Positions 36,175 through 47,896 are shown, counted from the first letter of the stretch. The stretch: DNA of 64,000 bases from Nymphaea colorata (GCF_008831285.2 NC_045140.1:11714505-11778504); one strand, 5' to 3'. Numbers and translations are program-made. Notes: a model not told the origin generated them from the sequence alone.

Positions 36175-36915
36175 TGAGCGATAAAGTAACAATAGCTGAA
36201 AGAGCGGAAGTTGTATTGAACTAAAAGATAAAAAGAAAAAGAGAGTTTGCTTTTATGAGGCAACTGCTACTAACTTTAATAGTGAAGGTGTTGGTTTATT
36301 TAACACTAGCCTCATAGGATTCCTCGCAAGCCCAAATCGCGGTTAGGGCCAGTGAGAGAAATCATGAAACAATTTGTAAATCATATCCTTCTTTAGTGAA
36401 AAACTATTTATTTTGAAATATAGTTTACAAGGTTTATCAAGTAATTGTGAGTAGGCCCCCTCATAGTTAGGAGTGAAAGCGATAATGTTTATGGTCATTA
36501 TCCAACATCTCCTACTTGGTCATCCAGTTTCCTTTCACTCTTGTGGGTTTTTTTAATCTTAACTACTTAGTTTTTCATAATTAGTTTATCCTGCATAACT
36601 CTAATTTGTTCAAGGTTTTCCTTAATTTTTTTCACTACTTTTCATAAATATCTTAGCATCATATGATGCTACACTTTTGGTAAATAAGTTTTCTAAAATT
36701 CCTTTAGTTAATAGATCAACTACCATATTATTGATGGACATCTTGAAATTTCATTTTTCTCAATCATTTCATGTACCCAACAAAACTTCAATATTATATG
36801 TTTACTCTTTAAGCCAACAACTCTATTTTTCATAAAAGATATTATTGTCTGATTATCATAATCTAATTAAATGGGTTCGTGGTCAAGATTTAATTTCAAG
36901 TCTTTTAAGAACCAG
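36175..36915 (-). mobile_element. Old Ty1/copia 3' end (RNase H and 3' LTR fossil)
   Basis: The minus-strand translation between about 36,905 and 36,620 shows the end of a copia RNase H region (DYDNQTIISFMKN, GLKSKHIILKF, EMIEKNEI). A purine tract AGGAGA at 36,508-36,513 then precedes an LTR beginning TGTTGGATAATG at 36,507. The LTR runs down to the hAT-like MITE and probably resumes beyond it. Only this 3' piece remains. It is broken in several places and old. Confidence 0.6.
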
Positions 36916-37475
36916 TTTTAGAAGAAAGGGCGTGAGGTAAAAAGGTGAACCTGAAAATCAGTCATAACGAGAAAAAAAAAACACTAATTAACTAAATTAA
37001 TATTAAATAAGTGGTCAAATGTATTGATATGACTAACAAAAACAAATAGGACAAAAGAGATGGAGGTTAAGGATATGAGATCCTCAGATCTTAAGTCAGA
37101 TCTTAAGTCAGCCCCAAATCTTAGATCCAGAGCTATCAAAATATACCTAAGCTTTATTGAGTCGTCGGCAATGGTAAATTTAAGATTGGGGTTATGTCTA
37201 ATCATAGGTCGTTCATTTGAATTGTGATGGACGAGAAATTTAATATATCGATATATCTTATTATGAAAGTTTTTCATTTGGGGACTTGATCTCGATGCAG
37301 GATCTGGATATGTTGAAATTTCGATGTAGCCTCCGACTCTGGTTCGGCTTCCGAGTCAAAGCGAGTAACGCTGCCGCTTTCCACGAGGCCGAGTCGCTCG
37401 AGAGTCAGTAGTTAAAACCCCAAACAAGGGTTTTCCCTCCTCTCTTGAGCCCTAAGACTCTCTCGTCCTTCAACG
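36916..37475. other. Intergenic and SmD1 promoter/leader
   Basis: AT-rich to about 37,270, then a GC-richer stretch leading to the SmD1 start. Short words such as AAACAAGGGTTTT and GAGCCCTAAG at 37,415-37,460 resemble telo-box-like (AAACCCTA) elements common upstream of plant ribosomal and RNA-machinery genes. This regulatory reading is inference. Confidence 0.35.
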
Positions 37476-40289
37476 ATGAAGCTCGTCAGGTACTGCGCTG
37501 ATCCATTCTCTCTCGTTCCTTGCTTTCTGGTTTTCTTCTTTCTGGAGAACATGAGATCGCGTTTGTGTTGTCTTTTGGAATCAGGTTTTTGATGAAATTG
37601 AACAATGAGACGGTCTCCATCGAGCTCAAGAACGGCACTGTCGTCCATGGAACCATAACAGGTATGTTGGAGAAGCAAAAGGGTTCCTTTTTGTTTGTCC
37701 TACGCTTTGGCGCTTTCTCTTGGGGTAAAATGGGTTACTCCTCCTTCTTGTTGTTGCTGTTAGGGTTTTCCCTTTGAAAAAGAGAGTTAGGGTTAACGTT
37801 GTGCCCGCACTCCTTTCCTTGTTTCTTCGATTTTTTTCGCGTTTTATGCGCCGGAAAAATTTTGGGCTTGTGGCCGTCTCTTTGTCTTCTGATTGTAGTT
37901 CGGAAGGTTTTATATAGGGACTTGAAAGATCCATTTGCCACAGAACCAACTCTCATACTTTTGAGGTTGTATGATGTACGCTTTTATGGTTCTTTCGTTT
38001 GTGTTTTCTGTGTTTTTCTTTCCATTTGAGTTGCTTTAGCCAGTCCTGTTAAGATGGAGCAGTTCATGGCGATAACTGCGTCTTCTTTGTTTGTAGTTCT
38101 TTTACTGTCTTGTTGTTTATAAGCGGCGAATTTGCAGCAAGTCGCTCCGTTCTCACGTTCCCTGGAGAAGTTGCAGATTCTCGTTGTCTAATTGGTGCTA
38201 TAGATCGTCTATTTGATGGGAATGGCATTTGATCGCCAAATGAATGTGGGGAGGTTTTGCATTTTTACTGGTCCAGTCACCATAGTCCTTGTAATCTTTC
38301 GTTATTTAATTCAGACATCGGTAACTCTTTACTCGGCAGTATATGCCAAGTAAACGTGGGGAGACTGTGCTTTTTCTCACAGCTGCTCCATGATTCCTGG
38401 TATATGCCTGTAAATGCTATAACAACTATGGGGCTATAGCATGATAGGTTCTTCACGACATAAATTAGTCTGTAGTTTAATTTCATTGATAGTTTATGAG
38501 CTACAATTGCAGCAGCTAGTATAGTCTGGTTTAGAGCTTTGGTGGAAATTGGATTTGACGCTTGTTTTTTGTCTGTTAGATCTGCAAGTAGTGCACACAA
38601 TGTGTAGCTGCGTTTCTATGTCACATGAGAGGGGTTGCGGAATGCAGGTGCGAGCTGTTTGAGGGTATGATAGATAATAGTTCATTTGGCCATTTATAAT
38701 TATAGTTGACCATTAAGAAAAGAACTTACCTTATATACAGTCCTTTTTATTATCCAATATGAAACAACATAAACAAGGTGAAATCAAATTTTCATCAATA
38801 GTGATCATAAAAATGAATTTAGTAATTAGCAACCATGGTACAATCAATTAATAAAATAACACAACCAACCAACCAAGAATCATCAAATCTCCAATTATGC
38901 TACTACGACTTTTAATGGCAAAGGCAAAAGTTGTATTTTGCTGTCAGCTGTGGCACATTTGTCGGTAGTAATCTCATGTTTGATATGCCCCAGTATCTTT
39001 GATGAAATTCTCGGTATGGCTGACTTCACCGGCATTGCTAAATTTTGAATTGTCATACATATAGTGCCCACCAATTGAGTGGCCTCAACTCAGGTGCAAT
39101 GACCCTTTAGGTGAAACTGTGAATCTATGCGACATAGACATGTTCCACCTTAATTGAGCTATAGATGACCTTACAGACAAGGATTGTCAAAATTGATGCT
39201 GTGTGCAGTCCTATCCGTTGGTGTTGATTGGATCCTGAAATCATTCAAGTCTTAACTTGGATGACTTCTGAGTTGGTGACTGTTTCCGAACTTCAGGATC
39301 TCTTGCCTTATTGGCAGGTTAAAGGCGTTCCTCTTTGATTCTCTGATAGTTCTGGGGGGATGAGATGACAGATCATGTGATTTTCTGCTGCTTGGGCAAT
39401 TGGCTCCTAAAAATGGAAATGAATCTCAAAGATTTGTTCTAAAGAACTGCAGTCCTTGTTTTACCTTTACTGTGGCTTTCTCGTGTATGAAACTGGTTGC
39501 ATTGCTCAAGTACTTGCATGTGTTATCTGTGGCATGTAATGAAACCTGTTTGTTGCACAGTTGCACTACAACAGTTTGTAATTCTTAAATATTTCCAGTT
39601 GGTCTGTCTTATAACCTCTCCCTATCTCTCGTTTTCTCTCTCTCAAACACATGGTGCACACCCATTCCCTTTTCCTGTAGCTTGTCTGATATCTCTGGTT
39701 TATTCCAGGAGTGGATATTAGTATGAACACGCATCTGAAGACAGTTAAACTAACAGTCAAAGGTAAGAATCCAGTGACCCTGGATCACCTCAGCGTGCGT
39801 GGCAACAATATCCGATATTATATCCTTCCAGACAGCTTGAACCTGGAGACTTTGTTGGTCGAAGAGACGCCAAGAGTGAAGCCTAAGAAACCAACTGCAG
39901 GTGCATTTAATTTCCTTTTCTTATGACTTTACTCTTCTTCCTGTATGCTTTTAGTTTTGGGAAGCCTTACTTTCCTCACCCTGATTTCTTTATATGATGA
40001 TTCATATTCGTCAAAGTTCTCTTCTTCTAGGTTTAAGTTGTTTAATAGCCATCTCTTGGAAGAAAATAGGGATATGGTCCTTATCTTGGGATGGGTTACG
40101 TTTTTCTCGTCAGGCCCAGTAGCTCACGAGATGCTTGTGCTTCTACTACATCGACAGCATCTCCGTTTCATTTTATTGTTTCACCATTAACGATTGATGT
40201 ATGTATCTGTTTTTGAAACTTCATCAGGGAGGCCTGTGGGACGTGGTCGTGGCCGTGGACGAGGACGTGGACGTGGCCGTGGGCGCTAA
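37476..40289 (+). CDS. SmD1: Small nuclear ribonucleoprotein SmD1 (four exons)
   Basis: A core Sm protein of the U1, U2, U4 and U5 snRNPs; in plants also linked to RNA silencing. Exons 37476-37489 (only 14 bp), 37585-37661, 39709-39900 and 40228-40289, all with GT..AG borders and consistent phase. The product is 114 residues; relatives have about 116. It begins [20 protein letters not shown] (Sm1 motif), followed by [17 protein letters not shown] and the Sm2 motif [20 protein letters not shown]. It ends in a (GR)n tail that in the family is arginine-methylated and contacts SMN-type factors. Intron 2 is about 2 kb with no recognisable embedded RNA gene. Nothing suggests a defect. Confidence 0.96.
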
Positions 40290-41020
40290 TTCGCAGATGC
40301 TGCTATTTTGCCAATTTTTGTGCTTTCAGATTTCTGTTGCTTCTACCTCTCTACAAAGGATTTCAAACCTGCTTTGGGATGGATTAGCTTGGTTTCTGCC
40401 ATGGCAGAGGGAATCCCTGTTTGCTAGGAGATGGACAATGCGGACATCTGTAGACCAAAACATCTGGTTTAGTACCTTATAGAGATTGTGGATTGTATGT
40501 TTACAGGCAGGAATTCGTTTCAAACAATGACGTTGAATGCATACTTCCATCTAACTTAAATTTTCATCCTGATTGTTTATTGCTTCAAAAGAGTAGCGTT
40601 GGCCTTCTTGCATGGCGACGCGAACAACTTGGTCCAAGTTAGGTTGCTGCTTACCTGAGCCAGGCCAATCAAAAACACACGCTTGAACCTCAAAAATGCT
40701 TTTCTATATCTGTGGTTGAAAATGGGTCCGGTGCAACCTCGCAACTATAAATTATTATTATGGTTTCGAGGGAATGCATTCTTTTGCAGTAGCATCTTCA
40801 GCGGCCAAGTTAGAGGCACTATAAACTAGCCGAATTGTAAACAGAAGTATCGGTCGTTGCATGCTGTCGCTCCCTCTTTCTCACGTACATATGAAGAAGC
40901 TTCGATGAGCGATAGAGCATTCCGGGTGGGTACAAGAATCAAAATGTGAACCACGAATTTGGACGGCTTATATGGCCCTTTTTCTGTTTTTTTTTTCTTT
41001 TAATTTACTTGGGGGAGGTT
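40290..41020. other. SmD1 3' region, no further gene
   Basis: Contains the SmD1 3' untranslated region. Short open frames have no recognisable motif. A T run lies at 40,987-41,002. Confidence 0.4.
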
Positions 41021-41888
41021 ATCCTGTTTGGATGGAGGGAAACGGACAGAGTGTTTGGGAAGGGAGAAAGGAAAGGAAATGATCATAAAATCAATGCAAG
41101 GAAATGATCATAAAATCTGGTGTTTGGATAGCAGGAATGGAAAGAGACGGGGTGGAAATGAATCGAAAACTCTTTTTATCTTTAGCCCCTCCAAAACTAG
41201 AGAGGCTTGGATGGAAAGGAGTGGCTTGTATGAAAATAACATATCTACCCTCTAGGCCTCAACCTTGTATCAAACATGTCGTGGGTAGAATTTTATGCAA
41301 GCGTTGTGTTTATTTATGAAAGCGTCACCTGCGAGATTTTTATGAAAGCGTGGTGTAACTATTATGAAAGAGTTGGAGTCATAGTATAAATATTTTTATG
41401 AATTCGTTAGAGGGTATGTCTTGGTAGCCATTTGGATGATGTCTACCATGTTAACATTTTTATATACAAAATGACCGAGAGTTGCAAAATTTCATGGATT
41501 CATTGCTTGAAAAATAATATATGTCTATTCAGGTAAGTAAGCTTTTCCATGTAATTTAAAAGCCCTTTAAAAAATAAATAATAATATGAAAAATAAATAA
41601 AATGAAAAATTAAGTTATATATAAAATAGTTTTTTAAAAAATGAAATTGTGACACTCATGTATTGGGCATCTAAAATATCAAATCAAAATATTTTTTAAA
41701 AATTTTACTTGGATTATAAGTTTTAAAGTGGTAAGAGTATTGTTGTAAACCTACTTAAATTCTCTCTTTTTTTTTTTTTCTTTTTTTATCCAAACAAATT
41801 TTTATAATCATTCCTTTCCCTTATTTTCTTTCCGTTTCCCTTTCGTTCTGGTTTTCTTTCTTCCTTTTCGTCCATCTAAACAAGGCAT
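41021..41888. repeat. Probable non-autonomous DNA transposon, CCTTGTTTRGATGG ends
   Basis: The left end CCTGTTTGGATGGAGGGAAA resembles the reverse complement of the right end (CCTTGTTTAGATGGACGAAA). Both flanks are purine-rich or pyrimidine-rich in mirror fashion (GGAAAGG at left, CCTTTCC at right). Inside, GGAAATGATCATAAAATC occurs twice in tandem near 41,076-41,117. The body is AT-rich and noncoding. No target duplication was identified. Confidence 0.5.
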
Positions 41889-42142
41889 TGGGACCTCCTC
41901 CCTCCCTGAAGAAGCAAAAAGGGTCATCTTCTCAGCTTGCACGCGTCGACTTCCACGAACGGCGGACCATGACTGAGATTTGAACGGGTGCCATCAAAAA
42001 TCACAGTTAACAAGGCTAACAGGAATCTTGCTCGCCAGGTACATCATCTCCAGACGCCGTCTTTCGGGATGAACCAAAAATAACACACCAGTCACATGCT
42101 TCGCACCTTACCACCATGCACCACCGTATGTAATGGCCGCCG

Positions 42143-44413
42143 TTGCACCACCTTCGCCTGGCCATGCTCTCAGGTAGGATTAACTACCCTTCTCAACCAG
42201 GTCAGTCCGAGTGGCAGCCGAGAGGCGAGGCTGATGCAAAGCCATGGACGTTGAGCACATCCATTCTCATTCCTTCCAAGCAGCCGGGCCTCTTGGGTTC
42301 ACATTATGCTCCTCCTCGCTACCTCTGGTCGAGGTGGACTGGCTGTTGCACAACACCCCGGCCGACGTATGAAGGCCTCGGTGCGACGGCCTCGAGGCAT
42401 CCTCTTGGTGCCCATGAGGATGATTCCTCCTATGGAGCCCGACAACGCCGGAATTCGTTCACGTGGAACAGCCTCATCAGGTTTGGGGAACCGGAGGCGG
42501 CGCTGACGCTGTTCTGCCGCATGCTCCTCGACTCTGATGCCTCCCCGGACAGGTTCACCTTCCCTTTCCTCCTCAAGGCCTGCTCCCGACTGCGCGCCCT
42601 CGAAGAAGGCCGTCAGCTCCACTGTTCCATCCTCAAAAGCGGCTCTGCCGCCGCTGACGACCCTTTCGTCCTTAACACCCTTCTCCATTTCTACGCCTCC
42701 TGCGGCAGCATTGACGATGCGCGGCGGCTCTTCGATAGGTTGCTTCCTTCTAGGGACGTGGTCTCCTGGAACGCCTTGCTCGGCCACGAGGCCGAGCCCC
42801 TTGAGTTCTTCGGACGGATGCTCGGGGAGTCGGAGGCGCGGCCCGACGGGTTCACCTTCTCCCTTTTGCTCAGGGCCTGCACGCGCTCGTCCTCCACCCT
42901 CCGAGAAGGGAAGCAGGTTCATGCCCACATCTGCAAGAGCCGCTTTTCTGACGATGTCTTCGTCTGTAACGCCCTCATCCACATGTATTGCGGTGCCTAC
43001 CAAATCGAGGCCGGTCGCCAACTGTTCGACAGAATGCCTAGCAGGGATCCCGTCTCCTGGAACACCATCATCGATGGTTTCGTCAAGAACGATAAGATGG
43101 CCGTCGCTCGGCAGCTGTTCGACTCGATGCCTGCGAGTATGAGAAGCCTGATCGCTTTCAACACCATGATTAGCGGGTACGCCAAGGCGGGCGACGTGGA
43201 TGAGGCCTGCCGGATCTTCAACTCGATGCCCGAGAGAGACTCGGTGACTTGGAACACGATGATCAATGGGTATGCCAAGGTCGGGAGGATGGATCTTGCG
43301 CGTCAACTGTTCGACCAAATGCCGGAAAGGGACACGGTGTCCTGGTCGCATGTGATCAATGGGTACGCGAAGGTCGGGAGAATCGACCTTGCTCGTTCCT
43401 TGTTCGACGAAATGCCTCGGAGAGATGTGCTCTCCTGGAATGTTATGATCGCCGGATACGTAGAGAGCGGGCTTTGTGATGATGCCTTGAACGTCTTCCA
43501 CGAGATGAAGTTATTAGGCTTCATCCCCGACCGTGCCACCTTGGTGATCGCCCTCTCTGCTACTGCTGATTTGGGTTCCCTGGACGAAGGAAGACGGATA
43601 CACGATGACATCAACAGAAACAATGTCCCAGTGGATGGCGTACTTGGTGCTGCCCTTTTGGACATGTACTGCAAATGTGGAGCCATGGACGCTGCCATCC
43701 AAATCTTCAGGACGCTGCAACACAAGGAACTCGACCACTGGAACACTATGATCGGTGGGCTCGCTCTGCATGGCGACACCGATGCTGCACTTGCCCTCTT
43801 CTCTGAAATGGAGAAGCAGCCGCTGCAGCCCAACGACATCACCTTCATCGCTGTCCTGACAGCATGCAGCCATGGAGGGCTGGTGCATGAGGGGAGGCTA
43901 TATTTTGAGTTCATGAGGACTGCCTACAACATAAAACCCAAGGTGCAGCACTACGGCTGCATGGTCGACATTCTCGGCCGCGCTGGTCTGCTGGAAGAGG
44001 CAATGCAACTCGTAGGGGAGATGCCGATGGAACCAAATGCCGTGGTGTGGAGATCTCTGCTGGGAGCATGCAGGAACCACGGCAACTTGGAAATCGGGGC
44101 CATGTCTGCCGGCCGCCTTATTGAGCTCGACCCTCAAGACTCTAGCACCTACATCTTGCTATCAAACTTATATGCCTCCATGGGAATGTGGGATGACGCC
44201 AACAGCATCAGGAAGATGATGAGAGCAAAAGAAATAAGGAAGGTGCCTGGTTGTAGCTCGATAGAAGTGGATGGTGGTGTCTACCATTTCTTGGTAGGTG
44301 ACCGATCTCATCCGCAATCCGATGAGATGTATTCCCTATTGAGTGCGATGAATGACGAATTGGGATCGGCTGGATACGTTGCATATGCAACAGATATCGT
44401 CTTCTGTGGATGA
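42143..44413 (+). CDS. PLS-class pentatricopeptide repeat protein, E subgroup
   Basis: Sequence-specific organelle RNA-binding protein, probably a C-to-U editing factor. The intronless frame has 756 codons; residues from about 108 hold a chain of PPR motifs (NSFTWNSLIRFGEPEAALTL, RDVVSWNALL, RDPVSWNTIIDGFVKN, RDSVTWNTMINGYAKVG, RDTVSWSHVINGYAKVG, RDVLSWNVMIAGYVESG). The C-terminus has the E region (EPNAVVWRSLLGACRNHGN) and an E+-like end (DRSHPQSDEMYSLLSAM) with no DYW domain. Such proteins usually recruit a DYW partner; similarity to CRR4-like factors is possible. The frame is GC-rich, unlike its AT-rich surroundings. The first 100 residues do not look like a typical transit peptide, so the true start could be internal or a first exon could lie upstream. 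Which organelle is unknown. Confidence 0.85.
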   Translation: MHHLRLAMLSGRINYPSQPGQSEWQPRGEADAKPWTLSTSILIPSKQPGLLGSHYAPPRYLWSRWTGCCTTPRPTYEGLGATASRHPLGAHEDDSSYGARQRRNSFTWNSLIRFGEPEAALTLFCRMLLDSDASPDRFTFPFLLKACSRLRALEEGRQLHCSILKSGSAAADDPFVLNTLLHFYASCGSIDDARRLFDRLLPSRDVVSWNALLGHEAEPLEFFGRMLGESEARPDGFTFSLLLRACTRSSSTLREGKQVHAHICKSRFSDDVFVCNALIHMYCGAYQIEAGRQLFDRMPSRDPVSWNTIIDGFVKNDKMAVARQLFDSMPASMRSLIAFNTMISGYAKAGDVDEACRIFNSMPERDSVTWNTMINGYAKVGRMDLARQLFDQMPERDTVSWSHVINGYAKVGRIDLARSLFDEMPRRDVLSWNVMIAGYVESGLCDDALNVFHEMKLLGFIPDRATLVIALSATADLGSLDEGRRIHDDINRNNVPVDGVLGAALLDMYCKCGAMDAAIQIFRTLQHKELDHWNTMIGGLALHGDTDAALALFSEMEKQPLQPNDITFIAVLTACSHGGLVHEGRLYFEFMRTAYNIKPKVQHYGCMVDILGRAGLLEEAMQLVGEMPMEPNAVVWRSLLGACRNHGNLEIGAMSAGRLIELDPQDSSTYILLSNLYASMGMWDDANSIRKMMRAKEIRKVPGCSSIEVDGGVYHFLVGDRSHPQSDEMYSLLSAMNDELGSAGYVAYATDIVFCG

Positions 44414-45673
44414 TCATTCCAAAATGAACAAACTGTGATGCTGTTTCTGCTTGCTCTCCGGCAGAACGTTCAGTACTCCCACGATCTGACTTGAATTACA
44501 GGAACAGGTCGAGATCTTTTGGCAAACTCTGTAAAGTTGTGATGTGTCATGTTGCAAAAGTATATAAATATGAAAGTTATTTGCAGATCGCCTTAGGCAT
44601 GAAGAGGAAGACAAATTATATCTTCCATACTTGATTTGGTTTAAGAATATATTAGTCATGCCACCTGATACTGATAGTTTTTCACTCGGTCAGGCCTGTA
44701 TATGACGCGAGAGAGAGTTTCCGTTTGGTTTGTTGATTGGATTTTTCTCCTTGACTTTCCACTCTGATTTCCCTTTCCAAAAGGGAAATTTAAAGCCAAT
44801 TTTTGATTAAAGATCTTGGGTTTCCCTTTCCGCTGAATGGGCGTTCGTCCAACGTGGTAACGTGGGCTACTCCTCACGAGGTTTCTAAAAAAGGAGGCCT
44901 AGAACATCTGAGTCTGCCTCGATTACAAGTTAGATTTGAGATCTTGAAATTGAAGGAAAATCAAGACCTCAAAATCCAGGAAATATCTATATCTCTATCT
45001 CTGGTGGCTTAATTCGGCAATGCTTGCCGAGCCCAAATACTGAAAGGGAAAAAAAGAACAAAGGTTTTCCAGCAATGCCAACTTTGGGCTTGTTTAACAG
45101 GGCCATTCATAGCTACCTTGCTCACAAATCTGGCATTTAAAGTCTACCACCACCCACTCTGTTGAACACCAAATTATGCATCACCATTTTCAAAACTAAG
45201 TGCCATTCAAAAGATAGAGGTAATTAGTGAAGGTTAATTAGACAGATCAAATTGATAATCAATAACAGTTTGTGCTTAGAGAAAACATCAGAACTGAAAA
45301 CTGATCTTAATCGCCTTCAATCATTGAGTACAGAGCTCTTCTAGTGAAACTTTATTTATTTTTGTGGTGTTTCCTACCAAATTACGTCATAGAGATCAAA
45401 CGAAGATGCACGAAACGGTGTCGTCATTTGGCCTCGGTATTGGTGTAAAATGCAAACTCAGACAAGAATCTTGATCTCATTCTATTTAGCCAACTGGTTG
45501 ATGTCCCAACGGCATTCACTCTTATCAATGAGATCTTGACATTAGTGTGCCTGGGATTCCGTTATACTCCGAAAACGGCAAGTTCTTTTGATTTGTTTTA
45601 AATTTCCCTCCTCCTCTCTTCGCTTCTTCCTGCCAAATACCTCCTACCAATCTCTCCTCTTCACGCCCCGTTC
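44414..45673. other. Intergenic between PPR and MADS genes
   Basis: Contains the PPR 3' region and the MADS promoter. Open frames are short and without motif. The last 120 bases become CT-rich toward the MADS leader. Confidence 0.4.
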
Positions 45674-45796
45674 TTTTAATACCGACTCTTTGCAACTAAT
45701 CTCTCTATCTCTCTCGCTCTCTCTCCCCCCGCCCAAGACTCTCTGCAACTAATCTCTCCTCTCCCTCTCCCTCTTTTAATACCGACTCTCTGCAAC

Positions 45797-45836
<40 letters not shown>

Positions 45837-45899
45837 CTCTCTTCCCCCGCGCCCCCACCCCCCAAGACTCTCTGCAACTAATCTCTCCCTCTCCCTCTC
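45674..45899. repeat. Tandemly duplicated CT-rich leader of the MADS gene
   Basis: A 100-bp unit starting TTTTAATACCGACTCT (45,674) is repeated from 45,774 and extends to the start codon. TGCAACTAATCTCTC occurs four times. The second copy carries an expanded (CT)n run at about 45,801-45,833. The duplication ends two bases before the MADS ATG, so it makes up the 5' leader or core promoter. Confidence 0.85.
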
Positions 45900-45901
45900 C
45901 C

Positions 45902-46714
45902 ATGGCGAAGAACAACGGAAACAAAGGTGGTGGTAAATCAAGAATGGGCAGGCAGAAGATAGAGATTAAGAAGATCATGAACGAGGAGGCTCGTCAAGTT
46001 TGCTTCTCGAAGAGACGAAACGGGCTGATCAAGAAAGCTGGTGAGCTCTGCATTCTTTGTGGAGCAGAGGTAGCCATCATTGTTTTCTCCCCGGCCGGTA
46101 AGGCCTTCTCTTACGGCGATCCCTCCGTCGACGCCGTCATCAATCGGTTCCTCGACCCTTCTACACATGTTCCCTCCCCACCCGATGCCCACCGGGCGTG
46201 CACCATTCAGCAACTCAACAGCCAGCACGACACGCTCGTCCAACAAATCGAGGCCGAGAAGAAGCGCCGCGTCGAGTTGCAGAAGCAGCACCAGAGCGAG
46301 GGACTCAGTCGCGTCGGCTCCTACTGGGACGCCGACGTCGAGAACCTGTCGCCGGACCAACTGCAGGAGTTCATGGTCGCCCTCGAAGAGATGAGATCGG
46401 CGCTCTCTAATCGCGCAGAGGAACTCATGATGGGAATGGCTATGATGCATCTGCCGGCCTCCGCCGCTCACCACCACCCCCACTTTCCTCCGCAGTCAGT
46501 CCCTCTTCCTCCTCCCTTTGCTTCTAATTCCTCCACTACTCCTCTGCCTTTCCACTCCTTACTGGGTAGCCACAACACCAACTCCATGGCCATCCCATTC
46601 ACTAATAGCAACAGCCCTTTCATGGGGTCGTCGGACCCTCATGGAACCATGACAAACTCCAGCGATTATTTCATCGGCAACCGGACTGCCGGCCGTCCCT
46701 TTTACCTTCTTTGA
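45902..46714 (+). CDS. Type I (M-alpha) MADS-box transcription factor, AGL62-like
   Basis: DNA-binding regulator; M-alpha members such as AGL62, AGL61 and AGL23 act in the central cell and endosperm. The single exon of 270 residues starts at the ATG at 45,902 right after the CT-rich leader. The MADS domain lies at about residues 15-75 (GRQKIEIKKIMNEEARQVCF, SKRRNGLIKKAGELCILCGA, VFSPAGKAFSYG). A coiled segment follows (QQIEAEKKRRVELQKQHQ), then LSPDQLQEFMVALEEMRSAL, and a His/Pro/Ser/Asn-rich C-terminus. It has no K-domain, as expected for type I, and no introns. The assignment to M-alpha rests on the KKI and FSPAGK signature. Target genes and expression cannot be read from sequence. Confidence 0.9.
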   Translation: MAKNNGNKGGGKSRMGRQKIEIKKIMNEEARQVCFSKRRNGLIKKAGELCILCGAEVAIIVFSPAGKAFSYGDPSVDAVINRFLDPSTHVPSPPDAHRACTIQQLNSQHDTLVQQIEAEKKRRVELQKQHQSEGLSRVGSYWDADVENLSPDQLQEFMVALEEMRSALSNRAEELMMGMAMMHLPASAAHHHPHFPPQSVPLPPPFASNSSTTPLPFHSLLGSHNTNSMAIPFTNSNSPFMGSSDPHGTMTNSSDYFIGNRTAGRPFYLL

Positions 46715-47896
46715 GGAGTTCTCTGACTTGAGCCAGACCAGACATCTGTAGGTGCCAGGAGCATTCGTGATTGTGCGTCGGTAATGAATTTTGAAGTGGA
46801 TTGATTGGTTTCTCTGATTAACGGGTGGAGCAAGATGAAACTAATGGAGAAGGCTTGCAGCTTGCCATTTATTTGCTCATCTATATTGTGTTTATATACT
46901 ATCGACTGTTGCAAGTTTCCCCTTTCAAAATAATTGTGAAAAAGGGAAGAAAAATGAAAAATGTGACAGGATCGACAATGTTTTAAACGTTGCCGAAATG
47001 GAAAAATCGTATTTTAGCTTCTTCTTTAAATGTCTCTAGTCTATTTTAGTTTGTCTAGCTTTCTTTCAACATTTTATTTTCAAGGTTTCAAGCATAAGTT
47101 TTCGTTCGACTAGCATGAACGAGACATATTGTCCACAGTATCCTTATACCTTGGCCTTTTCTTCGTGCAAGTTTACATAACCAAAATTTTTTCTTTCACC
47201 ATCAAGCTCGTACATGCATTTGAGCTATTAGAGATATGCAATAACTATTCATGTACAGTTAATCACTTTCTTGCTGCACATTATCATTTCATCAAACATC
47301 TGTAACCGTAGAACCAATCTTTCTCCTTTCATTTTTCACCGAGAAATGATAAATTATACTTCTTCTAACACACTTTGTAAAAGCTAATGGGTAGATAATT
47401 AATTACATATTTGATGTAATCTGTTGAGGATATACCCACAAAATGTAACTAATCATAAGTTAATTGAACGTACACCTGAATTATTGAGTTTATTATTTGT
47501 TTTAACAGTTAGGAAAGAGCTATGCTATAACTAGTTTAAGGCATGCATTGATTTCCATTTCTTTCACCAACTTTGTAACTGTTATCGACTTGTAAAATTT
47601 GAGCGAAAGACTATCACCAATTTGCACGTTCCTGCAAGTTGGGAATTAATGCTCAGCTTTCCTGCTTCACGGGGTTGTGTGAATGCTTCCTATATTTCAT
47701 TCATTGCTCCAAATGACAAAAGTGAAAAGTAGCACCTTATAAATAAATTGATCTTAGTGTATATTTCTTCCATTAGGAAAAGTACTTGCTACATCAGATT
47801 CTGGCCCGGCCAATTCAAATTCTGCTCACTATTGGTTAGAAGACATAAATGAGGGAATTCTTTCAGATACATAGTAATCATAAAGCAAGGAAATTT
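46715..47896. other. Intergenic, AT-rich, no gene recognised
   Basis: MADS 3' region, then AT-rich sequence with only short open frames and no known motif. Confidence 0.4.

Noticed and set aside
39990-40190. A C/D-box snoRNA in SmD1 intron 3
   Set aside because: A TGATGA-like box occurs, but no matching D box with a terminal stem follows at suitable spacing.
42299-43501. A 400-codon minus-strand frame
   Set aside because: It lies wholly antisense to the PPR gene and is a by-product of its GC-rich third positions; no motif.
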